Shown here one piece after another: positions 1 through 5,273 of a stretch of DNA of 5,273 nucleotides. The position numbers and the translations under genes were made by a program. The notes beneath the pieces were generated by a model. The model searched no databases. It was not told the origin of the DNA and saw only the letters and a program-made list of their open reading frames with translations. Each line of letters opens with the position of its first letter. Position 1 is the stretch's first letter. Origin of the DNA: an uncultured Clostridia bacterium (GTDB lineage Bacteria > Bacillota > Clostridia > Christensenellales > Aristaeellaceae); contig CAMGDO010000087.1 in the NCBI GenBank assembly GCA_946042585.1, positions 1 through 5,273 of the forward strand, written 5' to 3'.

Positions 1-21
1 TATCAGGAGATTGCCAGACCT

Positions 22-627
22 ATGAATGACCATTACTTTTCCGCAAACCCCGCCAGCGAAAGCCATCCGGTGGAAAGTTCCTTTGAGTATCGCAGCTGCA
101 GCCTGACCTTTTCCACAGACTCCGGCGTATTCTCGCGCGGCGAACTGGACGCCGGCACGCGGATTTTGCTCTCCGCCCTGCCCTCCCCGCTGTCCGGACG
201 CGTGCTGGATCTGGGCTGCGGCTGGGGCGCTGTAGGCGTATCGGTGGCAGCCGCATATCCCGCCTGCGAGCTTGTCTTTTCCGATGTCAATCTGCGCGCG
301 CTGGATCTGTCCCGCCGCAATGCCACCCGAAACGGGGTCAACGGCACGTTTGTGCAAAGCGACGGCTTTGCCCGGCTGGAAGGTTTTTTTGACTTCATCA
401 TCACCAATCCGCCCATTCGCGCCGGCAAGCAGACCATCTATCAGATGTTTGCAGACAGCGCATCGCATCTGCGTTCGGGCGGCGCGCTGTTTATCGTGAT
501 CCGCAAGCAGCAGGGCGCGCCCTCTGCCATCAAATATCTCTCCACCCTGTTCACTACGGTCAATGTCATCGAAAAAAGCGGCGGCTACTGGGTCATCCGC
601 TGCGAGAACGGAGGAAATCAGGCATGA
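22..627 (+). CDS. Class I SAM-dependent methyltransferase, RsmC/YbxB-like
   Basis: A 201-residue protein predicted to transfer a methyl group from S-adenosylmethionine, probably to a guanine exocyclic amine in RNA, in the cytoplasm. Visible motifs are the SAM-binding loop VLDLGCGWGAVG (residues 61-72), an acidic strand end at D88 in SDVN, and TNPPIRAGK (128-136), the NPP catalytic motif with the extension typical of the RsmC small-domain family (COG2813). IRKQQGAPS (160-168) is also characteristic of these proteins. The length equals the single-domain Bacillota form, not the two-domain E. coli RsmC of about 340 residues, so 16S G1207 is only a guess at the target. The start is supported by AGGAGA at 5-10 and by the family-like N-terminus MNDHYFSANP. 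No signal peptide or membrane segment is present. Its stop overlaps the start of the following lyase gene. The family is secure; the substrate is not. Confidence 0.9.
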   Translation: MNDHYFSANPASESHPVESSFEYRSCSLTFSTDSGVFSRGELDAGTRILLSALPSPLSGRVLDLGCGWGAVGVSVAAAYPACELVFSDVNLRALDLSRRNATRNGVNGTFVQSDGFARLEGFFDFIITNPPIRAGKQTIYQMFADSASHLRSGGALFIVIRKQQGAPSAIKYLSTLFTTVNVIEKSGGYWVIRCENGGNQA

Positions 628-1796
628 AATACGATCGCGCATATTTTGATACGCATGTAAACCGCAAGGGCACCAGGTCCGTCAAATGGGACGCAGGCCC
701 TGTCACCTGTGATGAAGATCTGCCCATGTGGGTGGCGGATTGGGATTTTGCCTGTGCAGAGCCCATCCTTGAAGCCGTTCGAGAGCGCGCGGAGCATCCC
801 TGTCTTGGCTATAACTGCTCTGATCCAGCCGATGAACAATCCTTCTGCGATTACTGGCAGCGCCATCACCGCCTGACCATTGCACCCAAACAAACCTTCA
901 TGATGCCCTGCGTGGTAACGGGACTCAAGCTCGCCGTGCGCGTGTTCACCGCCCCCGGCGACGGCGTCGTCATCATGCCGCCCGTCTATGGCCCGTTCCG
1001 CAATTCGGTGGTCATCAACGGCCGCACGCCCTATGAGGCGCCCCTGTCGCGCGATGAAGCCGGCCGCTATCATCTGGATTTTGCCGCCGTTGAAGCCATG
1101 CTGCAAAAGGGCGCGCGCTGCATCCTGTTCTGCAATCCGCACAATCCCGTATCCCGCGCATGGTCGCGCGAAGAGCTGCAGCGTCTGGTCGATCTGGCCA
1201 ATCAGTACAGCGCCGTGCTGGTATCAGATGAGATTCATGCCGATTTCGTCTATCAGCCCGCCATATTCCACTCCATGCTTTCCATGGACGGCGCAGAAAA
1301 ATGCGTCGTCACATTCGCAGCTGCCAGCAAAACCTTCAATGTGCCCGGCATCCAGCAGGCCATGGCGATATCCTTCAATGAAGAGCTTCTTCAGAAAATC
1401 GCTCACGAAGCCGACTGCGCCGGCGTCACCAGCGGCAACACCTTTGCGCTTGCCGCCACACAGGCCGCCTATACCGCGTGCGACGACTGGCGCAGCGGCA
1501 TGCTTGCGTATCTGGAAGAAAGCCGGCAGATCATCATGCGTGAGCTGCCGCGTCTTCTGCCCAGGGCCGTGGTGTCGCCCATCGAAGCCACCGCGCTGTG
1601 CTGGATTGATTTGCGCGCCTATGCTCCCACCATGGATGAAATCATGGCCCGCCTCAAGCGGCATCATCTGGTGCTCAATAACGGCACCTTCTTCGGCGAA
1701 CTGGGCAATGGCTTTGTCCGCATGAATTTCGCCTGTCCGCATGATCGACTGCACGAAGGCCTGCGCCGTTTGGCAGCAGCCATGACTGAAGAATAA
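624..1796 (+). CDS. MalY/PatB-family PLP-dependent C-S beta-lyase (cystathionine beta-lyase-like aminotransferase)
   Basis: A 390-residue fold-type I PLP enzyme, the usual length for MalY/PatB. Members cleave the C-S bond of cystathionine, cysteine or cysteine S-conjugates, giving a thiol or sulfide, pyruvate and ammonia. Seen in order: MWVADWDF (35-42, family usually ADMDF), LGY at 61-63, PPVYGPF (119-125) with the tyrosine expected to stack on PLP, CNPHNPVSR (170-178), SDEIH (201-205) with D202 for the pyridine nitrogen, SKTFN (235-239) with K236 as the predicted Schiff-base lysine, and FVRMNF (364-369) with R366 for the substrate carboxylate. S177 replaces the glycine common in NPVGR. GGAGG at 610-614 lies 9 bases before the ATG, inside the methyltransferase gene, and the two genes share ATGA. 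The pepV-like gene follows after 20 bases. It is cytosolic. A plain aminotransferase activity is the main alternative; family assignment is strong and substrate is unproven. Confidence 0.9.
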   Translation: MKYDRAYFDTHVNRKGTRSVKWDAGPVTCDEDLPMWVADWDFACAEPILEAVRERAEHPCLGYNCSDPADEQSFCDYWQRHHRLTIAPKQTFMMPCVVTGLKLAVRVFTAPGDGVVIMPPVYGPFRNSVVINGRTPYEAPLSRDEAGRYHLDFAAVEAMLQKGARCILFCNPHNPVSRAWSREELQRLVDLANQYSAVLVSDEIHADFVYQPAIFHSMLSMDGAEKCVVTFAAASKTFNVPGIQQAMAISFNEELLQKIAHEADCAGVTSGNTFALAATQAAYTACDDWRSGMLAYLEESRQIIMRELPRLLPRAVVSPIEATALCWIDLRAYAPTMDEIMARLKRHHLVLNNGTFFGELGNGFVRMNFACPHDRLHEGLRRLAAAMTEE

Positions 1797-1816
1797 ACCC
1801 GGGAGGTTCGATTACC

Positions 1817-3193
1817 ATGCTTGATCCGAAACTGAACGCTATCACCGATTCCCTGCAGGACGAAATGCTGGATACGCTGCAAAAGTGGCTGCGCATTCCC
1901 TCCGTGAAGGCAGACGCCCAGCCCGGCGCACCCTTTGGCACAAATGTGCGGCGCATGCTGGATGTCGCGCTGAGCGACTGCGAACGAATGGGCTTCAAGA
2001 CCGAAAACTTTGACGGCTACATTGCCCACGCCGATCTGGGCGAGGGCAGCGACGAGGATGCGCTGGCCATTCTGGCGCATCTGGACGTGGTGCCCGAAGG
2101 CGACGGCTGGAACTGCCCGCCTTATGCCGCAGTGATTGAGAACGGCCGTTTGTATGGCCGCGGTGCCAGCGATGACAAAGGCCCTGCCGTCGCCGCGCTT
2201 TATGCCATGAAGGCTGTGCAGATGGCCGGCATTCCCCTGCATCGCAAGGTGCGCCTGATTCTGGGCTGCGACGAGGAAAGCGGCTGGCAGGATATCGCGC
2301 ACTATCGCGAGGCGGCCACCATGCCGCGCAGCGGCTTCAGCCCCGATGCTTCCTACCCGCTCATCAACATCGAAAAGGGTATGTACAGCGCCCGTCTTCG
2401 CGCGCCGTTGTGCGATGAAGGGCTGCAGGTAGTCGCCTTCAACACCGGCGAACGCCCCAATGTCGTGCCCGGCAAGGCGGTCGCTACCGTCCGGGGCGAT
2501 GAAAGCACCATCCAGCGCGTGGATGAAATCGCTAAAGCGCTTGATCTTCCTGTTACTGCCGTTATGAAGGACGGAGATGTGGAAATCACCGCCATCGGCA
2601 TCAACGGCCATGCCGCTTACCCTGAATCGGCGCGCAATGCCATCGGAGAAATGCTGCTGGTGCTGCGTGAGCTGGGCGTGCGGGGCGCGCTGCGCACGTT
2701 GGCGGATAAGGTCGGCATGCAGTACAGGGGCGAAGCGCTGGGCATCAGCGTGGAGGATGGCATGAGCGGCCATCTGACCTGCAATATGGGCATTATCCGC
2801 GCCGATGCAAAGAACGGCGTGTTCGCCACGCTGGATGTTCGCTATCCCATCATGACCAATCCTGCCATGCTGGATAAGAATGTGCGCGCGGCGCTGCCCG
2901 GCTTCCAGATTGAAACAAACAGCAAGGAGCCGCATTATGTGCCCGAGAGCAGCGAGCTGGTGCAAAAGCTTCTGGACGCCTATTGTGAAGAAACAGGGCT
3001 TGAGCGCAAGTGTCTGTCCATCGGCGGCGGCACCTATGCCCGCTCGCTGCGCGAAGGCGTCGCCTTCGGCGCGTCCTTCCCGGAGGATGAGGATCTTGCG
3101 CATCAGGCAAATGAATATATTTCCCTTGATTGTCTGCGCAAAAATATAAAAATCTTTGCTTCGGCTATTGTAAAATTGGCCGGAAAAGCGTAA
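1817..3193 (+). CDS. pepV: PepV-type dinuclear zinc dipeptidase (peptidase M20A)
   Basis: A 458-residue cytosolic metallopeptidase that hydrolyses dipeptides taken up by the cell. The full M20 metal site is visible: AHLDVVP (87-93) with H88, GASDDKGP (116-123) with D119 as the bridging ligand, CDEESGW (151-157) with E153 as general base and E154 as ligand, FSPDASYP (174-181) with D177, and H429 in DEDLAHQANEY. These lie at or within about ten residues of the zinc ligands I recall for Lactobacillus delbrueckii PepV. H265 in GINGHAAYPE fits the lid-domain histidine that contacts the substrate. GGGTYARS (403-410) and the FSPDASYP form favour PepV over DapE or ArgE. The start has GGGAGG at 1801-1806, 10 bases upstream, and the preceding lyase gene ends 20 bases before, so the two are probably co-transcribed. 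The last 25 or so codons are AT-richer and contain a candidate promoter. The exact dipeptide preference cannot be read from sequence. Confidence 0.93.
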   Translation: MLDPKLNAITDSLQDEMLDTLQKWLRIPSVKADAQPGAPFGTNVRRMLDVALSDCERMGFKTENFDGYIAHADLGEGSDEDALAILAHLDVVPEGDGWNCPPYAAVIENGRLYGRGASDDKGPAVAALYAMKAVQMAGIPLHRKVRLILGCDEESGWQDIAHYREAATMPRSGFSPDASYPLINIEKGMYSARLRAPLCDEGLQVVAFNTGERPNVVPGKAVATVRGDESTIQRVDEIAKALDLPVTAVMKDGDVEITAIGINGHAAYPESARNAIGEMLLVLRELGVRGALRTLADKVGMQYRGEALGISVEDGMSGHLTCNMGIIRADAKNGVFATLDVRYPIMTNPAMLDKNVRAALPGFQIETNSKEPHYVPESSELVQKLLDAYCEETGLERKCLSIGGGTYARSLREGVAFGASFPEDEDLAHQANEYISLDCLRKNIKIFASAIVKLAGKA

Positions 3194-3196
3194 AAT
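3168..3196 (+). promoter_or_regulatory. Candidate promoter inside the 3' end of the dipeptidase gene
   Basis: TTGTAA at 3168-3173 (4 of 6 to TTGACA) and TAAAAT at 3191-3196 (5 of 6 to TATAAT) are separated by 17 bases in a locally AT-rich stretch of an otherwise GC-rich region. Transcription would begin near 3203, giving a short leader before the AGGAGG at 3221. It could let the DUF1667 gene be expressed apart from the upstream genes. AT-rich sequence yields such matches by chance, so this is tentative. Confidence 0.4.
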
Positions 3197-3220
3197 AGAA
3201 TCCGAACGAAAATACTCATG

Positions 3221-3226
3221 AGGAGG
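3221..3226 (+). promoter_or_regulatory. Ribosome binding site that selects the TTG start of the DUF1667 gene
   Basis: AGGAGG lies 9 bases upstream of TTG 3236, near the optimal spacing. The in-frame ATG at 3218 sits just before this Shine-Dalgarno and has no purine-rich site of its own in the preceding bases. The TTG is therefore the better start. Confidence 0.85.
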
Positions 3227-3235
3227 TATCCTTCC

Positions 3236-3595
3236 TTGCAAAAGACCGAGATTATTACCTGCATCAACTGCCCTATGGGCTGCCGTATGGAAGTTACCCT
3301 GGAAGACGGCGCTGTCGTAGCCGTTAAGGGCAATACCTGCAAGCGCGGCGAAACCTACGCGCATCAGGAATGCACCCAGCCCCTGCGCATGATCACTGCC
3401 GTTGCTCCCGTGAAGGGCAGCGTGATGCCCGTCAGCCTCAAGACCCGTTCCCCCATTCCGAAGGCCAAGATCGATGAATGCATGCGCGCGATTGACGAGC
3501 TGCAGCTCACCGCGCCCATCAATGCCGGTGATGTGCTGATCGCCAACGTGGTGGACACCGGCGTGGATGTCATCGCCACCAAGTCCGTTCTGTAA
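3236..3595 (+). CDS. DUF1667 family protein, putative iron-sulfur redox accessory
   Basis: A 119-residue protein counted from TTG 3236. It matches the DUF1667 pattern: an N-terminal ITCINCPMGC cluster, GNTCKRG (32-38), YAHQE (41-45), PLRMITA, a PVKT-like segment and a C-terminal GDVLIANVVDTGVDVIATK. C9, C12, C16 and C35 form a CxxCxxxC-x18-C arrangement that resembles the 4Fe-4S-binding start of molybdopterin oxidoreductases; C46 and C82 are further cysteines. Family members are usually encoded beside GlpA/LhgO-like FAD dehydrogenases and FAD/NAD-dependent oxidoreductases, where they are thought to aid electron transfer; no such partner lies in this window. Metal binding is inferred and the exact function is unknown. 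The gene begins 42 bases after the dipeptidase stop and is followed by a terminator. A start at ATG 3218 would add six residues but lacks a ribosome binding site. Confidence 0.85.
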   Translation: MQKTEIITCINCPMGCRMEVTLEDGAVVAVKGNTCKRGETYAHQECTQPLRMITAVAPVKGSVMPVSLKTRSPIPKAKIDECMRAIDELQLTAPINAGDVLIANVVDTGVDVIATKSVL

Positions 3596-3620
3596 TTTCT
3601 CTCAGCATTCAGCGCTATCT

Positions 3621-3662
3621 GTGCCGCCTTCCGCAAAGAGGGCGGCACATTTTCATTTCTTC
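3621..3662 (+). terminator. Rho-independent terminator after the DUF1667 gene
   Basis: GTGCCGCC (3621-3628) pairs perfectly with GGCGGCAC (3641-3648), and the stem extends through T-G, T-A and C-G pairs to 11 pairs around the six-base loop CGCAAA (3632-3637). The T-rich tail ATTTTCATTTCTT follows at 3649-3661. It begins 25 bases after the stop codon and closes the upstream transcription unit. There is no matching A-tract on the left side, so it looks one-directional. Confidence 0.88.
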
Positions 3663-3741
3663 TGGATATTCCCATCTGTCAATGTGCCGGTGTGCATGAA
3701 TCAGCAAATTGTAAAACACACAAAATATTTGAGACAGGCTC

Positions 3742-3770
3742 TTGCAGATTGCATGATCGTTTGTTATAAT
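3742..3770 (+). promoter_or_regulatory. murB-whiA promoter with extended -10
   Basis: TTGCAG (3742-3747) and TATAAT (3765-3770) are 17 bases apart, and TG at 3762-3763 gives a perfect extended -10 (TGnTATAAT) that compensates for the weak -35. Transcription would start near 3777, leaving a leader of about 19 bases that contains the murB Shine-Dalgarno. A second TATAAT lies at 3775-3780, but its start point would fall within the ribosome binding site, so it is less likely to drive murB. The placement just after a terminator supports a new transcription unit. Confidence 0.75.
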
Positions 3771-3786
3771 AGGCTATAATTTGACC

Positions 3787-3791
3787 GGAGG
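3787..3791 (+). promoter_or_regulatory. Ribosome binding site of murB
   Basis: GGAGG lies only 4 bases before ATG 3796, slightly closer than usual. It excludes the in-frame TTG at 3781, which lies upstream of this site, has no Shine-Dalgarno of its own and sits at the predicted transcription start. Confidence 0.75.
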
Positions 3792-3795
3792 AACT

Positions 3796-4710
3796 ATGTC
3801 CGCAACCATCATTGAGCAGCTCTTTGGGGTTCTTCCCGCTGCATGCATCCGCCGCAACGTTTTTTTGCGTGATTACACCAGCATGCGCGTGGGAGGTCCT
3901 GCCGATATTTTTATCGAACCTGAAACCGATGAACAGGTAGAACTCGTTTGCCATTTTGCCAGGGTACACAGCATCCCGTTGCTGCTGTTGGGCAATGGCT
4001 CCAACACCCTTGTCTCCGACGATGGCTTTCGCGGCATCGTCCTGCACATCGGCAGCCGCATGTCAGCCATATCCTGTGATGGCTGCGTCATCACCGCGCA
4101 GGCAGGCGCATTGCTTTCCACTGTTGCGCGCATCGCAGCAGAACATGGCATGACAGGCTTTGAATGCCTTGCCGGTATTCCCGGCTCCACCGGCGGCGCC
4201 GTCTGCATGAATGCCGGTGCATACGGCGGCGAAATGAAGGATGTTATCGTTTCTGCCCGTGTGCTGGCAGACGGCGTCATCAAAACGCTTGCATTGCCCG
4301 AGCTGGAACTTAGCTATCGTCACAGCGCCGTCATGGAGCATGGCTGGACGGTGCTTTCCGCTCGTTTTCAGTTGAAAAAAGGCGACCCCGCGCAGATTCG
4401 CGCCGCGATGGCGGATTATGCCGCTCGCCGCCGCGAAAAGCAGCCGCTGCAATATCCCAGCTGCGGATCGTTCTTCAAGCGTCCCAGCGGTTATTTTGCC
4501 GGCGCTTTGATTCAGGATTCTCACCTCAAAGGCTATTCCATCGGCGGCGCGCAGGTCAGCGAGCTACACGCCGGCTTCATTATCAACAAAGGCGGCGCGA
4601 CAGCCCAGGATATTTACAGGCTGATGCGCCATGTTCAAAACACGGTGCTTGCAGATTCCGGCGTGGAGCTGCAGCCCGAGGTGCGCCTGATCGGCCGCTT
4701 TGACCCATGA
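3796..4710 (+). CDS. murB: UDP-N-acetylenolpyruvoylglucosamine reductase (MurB)
   Basis: A 304-residue FAD enzyme that reduces UDP-GlcNAc-enolpyruvate with NADPH to UDP-MurNAc, the second committed step of cytoplasmic peptidoglycan precursor synthesis. Seen in order: YTSMRVGGPAD (27-37) and LLGNGSN (64-70) of the FAD-binding domain, GIPGSTGGAVCMNAGAYGG (127-145) around the flavin, YRHS (174-177), SCGSFFKRP (222-230) with S225 as the expected proton donor, GGAQVSELHAGFIIN (250-264), and QPEVRLIG (293-300) with E295 as the second catalytic residue. The compact length and direct run through the C-terminal domain fit the type II MurB of Gram-positive bacteria. It starts at ATG 3796 from its own promoter and overlaps whiA by ATGA. 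In many Clostridia rapZ and yvcK lie between murB and whiA; here they do not. The gene is intact. Confidence 0.96.
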   Translation: MSATIIEQLFGVLPAACIRRNVFLRDYTSMRVGGPADIFIEPETDEQVELVCHFARVHSIPLLLLGNGSNTLVSDDGFRGIVLHIGSRMSAISCDGCVITAQAGALLSTVARIAAEHGMTGFECLAGIPGSTGGAVCMNAGAYGGEMKDVIVSARVLADGVIKTLALPELELSYRHSAVMEHGWTVLSARFQLKKGDPAQIRAAMADYAARRREKQPLQYPSCGSFFKRPSGYFAGALIQDSHLKGYSIGGAQVSELHAGFIINKGGATAQDIYRLMRHVQNTVLADSGVELQPEVRLIGRFDP

Positions 4711-5227
4711 GCTTTTCTACCGAAGTCAAGCAGGAACTGGTTTCCCTGCGCACCGAAAAAAGCTGCTGCATGCTCAGCGAGCTCAATGCGCTGACACAGG
4801 CCTGTGCATCCATGACGCTTCATGGCAGAGGGAAGGTGTCCATCGCTTATACCACCGAAAATGTCTCCGTGGCGAAGCGCATTTTCATTCTGCTCAAGAA
4901 ATGCCTTGAAATCAACGCTTCGCCGCACTTTGCCAAAGCAGCGCGCTTTGGCGGCCGTCGCGTGTGCATTATCAAGCTCTCTCAGGCCGACACACGCAAG
5001 CTGATGCTTTCGCTGCACATGCTCCACGAAAGCGATCAGGGTGACGTTTTTCGCGGTATCCCCCGCCGTGCGCTCACGCGCAAGTGCTGTCAGCAATCTT
5101 TCCTGCGCGGCGCTTTTCTGGGCGAAGGTTCCGTCACCGCACCTGAGCATGACTATCATCTTGAATTTGTCTGCGAAAGCGACATGCGGGCTGAAGCAAT
5201 CTCTCAGCTGCTCACCCGCTGCAATCT
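4707..5227 (+). CDS. whiA: Sporulation/division regulator WhiA, 5' part (cut by contig end)
   Basis: About 174 N-terminal residues of a protein normally near 310-320. WhiA is a DNA-binding protein required for sporulation septation in Streptomyces and linked to division and chromosome segregation in Bacillus. It joins a LAGLIDADG homing-endonuclease-like domain to a C-terminal helix-turn-helix. The start MSFSTEVKQEL is the standard WhiA N-terminus. RRALTRKCCQQSFLRGAF (120-137) followed by LGEGSVTAPEHDYHLEF (138-154) is the signature of the LAGLIDADG-like domain; most members have a small residue where E140 sits. The ATG shares four bases with the murB stop. The only purine-rich site, GAGGTG at 4678-4683, is too far upstream, so translation probably depends on reinitiation after murB. 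The helix-turn-helix is absent because the read runs into adapter from 5228. The open frame beyond that point (CLLYTSDAADEG) is artificial and should not be annotated. Confidence 0.95.
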
Positions 5228-5273
5228 CTGTCTCTTATACACATCTGACGCTGCCGACGAAGGCTTAGGTGTA
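5228..5273. other. Untrimmed Nextera/Tn5 sequencing adapter
   Basis: Positions 5228-5246 equal the 19-base Tn5 mosaic end as it reads at the 3' side of an insert. Positions 5247-5260 (GACGCTGCCGACGA) complete the Nextera transposase arm. Positions 5261-5268 (AGGCTTAG) are the reverse complement of i5 index CTAAGCCT, which I recall as S508/N508. Positions 5269-5273 (GTGTA) begin the constant outer primer. The order of parts is exactly that of read-through past a short insert. The genomic boundary is uncertain by a base or so because C5228 may belong to either. Confidence 0.98.

Noticed and set aside
1..25. The tail of an upstream gene ending at TGA 23-25 (an ATGA overlap like the other two) or at TGA 27-29
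   Set aside because: Only about eight codons are visible and more than one frame is open, so no gene can be supported. The methyltransferase frame is also open to position 1, but MNDHYF matches the family N-terminus and has AGGAGA upstream.
618..1754. Minus-strand open frames of 174 and 176 codons opposite the C-S lyase gene (618-1142 and 1224-1754)
   Set aside because: Same register effect as for the dipeptidase; no ribosome binding sites or motifs were seen, and the sense gene is intact.
1664..3364. A 566-codon open frame on the minus strand opposite the dipeptidase and the start of the DUF1667 gene
   Set aside because: It is in codon register with the dipeptidase gene, so a stop would need a TTA, CTA or TCA codon on the sense strand. 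GC-rich genomes rarely use these, which alone leaves the frame open. The translation is Ala/His/Gly-rich with no recognisable motif, and the sense gene has a complete M20 active site.
3663..3741. A riboswitch, small RNA or operator between the terminator and the murB promoter
   Set aside because: Only short partial repeats such as TGTGCCG (3620-3626 and 3684-3690) are present; no stable fold or conserved leader motif could be recognised.
3696..3779. A 27-codon frame (MNQQIVKHTKYLRQ...) in the spacer before murB
   Set aside because: It has no convincing Shine-Dalgarno, lies across the murB promoter and ends inside the second TATAAT, so no transcript start upstream of it is evident.
3781..3795. 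In-frame TTG 3781 as the murB start
   Set aside because: It is upstream of the only Shine-Dalgarno (3787-3791) and adjoins the predicted transcription start; ATG 3796 is better placed.
5228..5246. A natural Tn5/IS50 end inserted in whiA
   Set aside because: The mosaic end is a synthetic hybrid of the IS50 ends and is followed exactly by the Nextera arm, an index and primer sequence, with no transposon genes.

Overview
The window is a GC-rich bacterial chromosomal segment with all recognised genes on the + strand. The murB–whiA pair, a PepV-type dipeptidase, a DUF1667 protein, strong AGGAGG-type ribosome binding sites and a TTG start all point to a Gram-positive anaerobe of the Bacillota, most likely a GC-rich uncultured gut Clostridia. 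That placement is inferred from gene content; no rRNA or other phylogenetic marker is present to fix it.

Layout. Positions 22-3595 hold four co-oriented genes. They are an RsmC/YbxB-like methyltransferase, a MalY/PatB-type PLP-dependent C-S lyase (joined to the first by an ATGA overlap), a PepV-type M20 dipeptidase 20 bases further on, and a DUF1667 protein with clustered cysteines that starts at TTG 3236 rather than at an upstream ATG. The run ends in a clear hairpin terminator (3621-3662). After about 80 bases with no recognisable gene, a promoter with a perfect extended -10 (3742-3770) starts a second unit: murB (3796-4710) and whiA (from 4707), again joined by an ATGA overlap.

The last 46 bases (5228-5273) are not genomic. 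They match the Nextera/Tn5 mosaic end, the rest of the transposase adapter arm, a recognisable 8-base i5 index and the start of the outer primer. This is untrimmed adapter at a contig end, and it cuts whiA after about 174 codons.

How the genes may work together. The dipeptidase plus C-S lyase could form a two-step route in which a Cys-Gly or other cysteine-containing dipeptide is hydrolysed and the cysteine (or its S-conjugate) is then cleaved to a thiol or sulfide, pyruvate and ammonia. MurB makes UDP-MurNAc for peptidoglycan and WhiA is a DNA-binding protein linked to division, so the second unit concerns envelope and growth. I see no CRISPR array, tRNA, rRNA, native mobile element or clearly new defence-like system. 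The most interesting biology is the lyase/dipeptidase pair and the DUF1667 gene without its usual oxidoreductase partner; the most certain unusual observation is the adapter.
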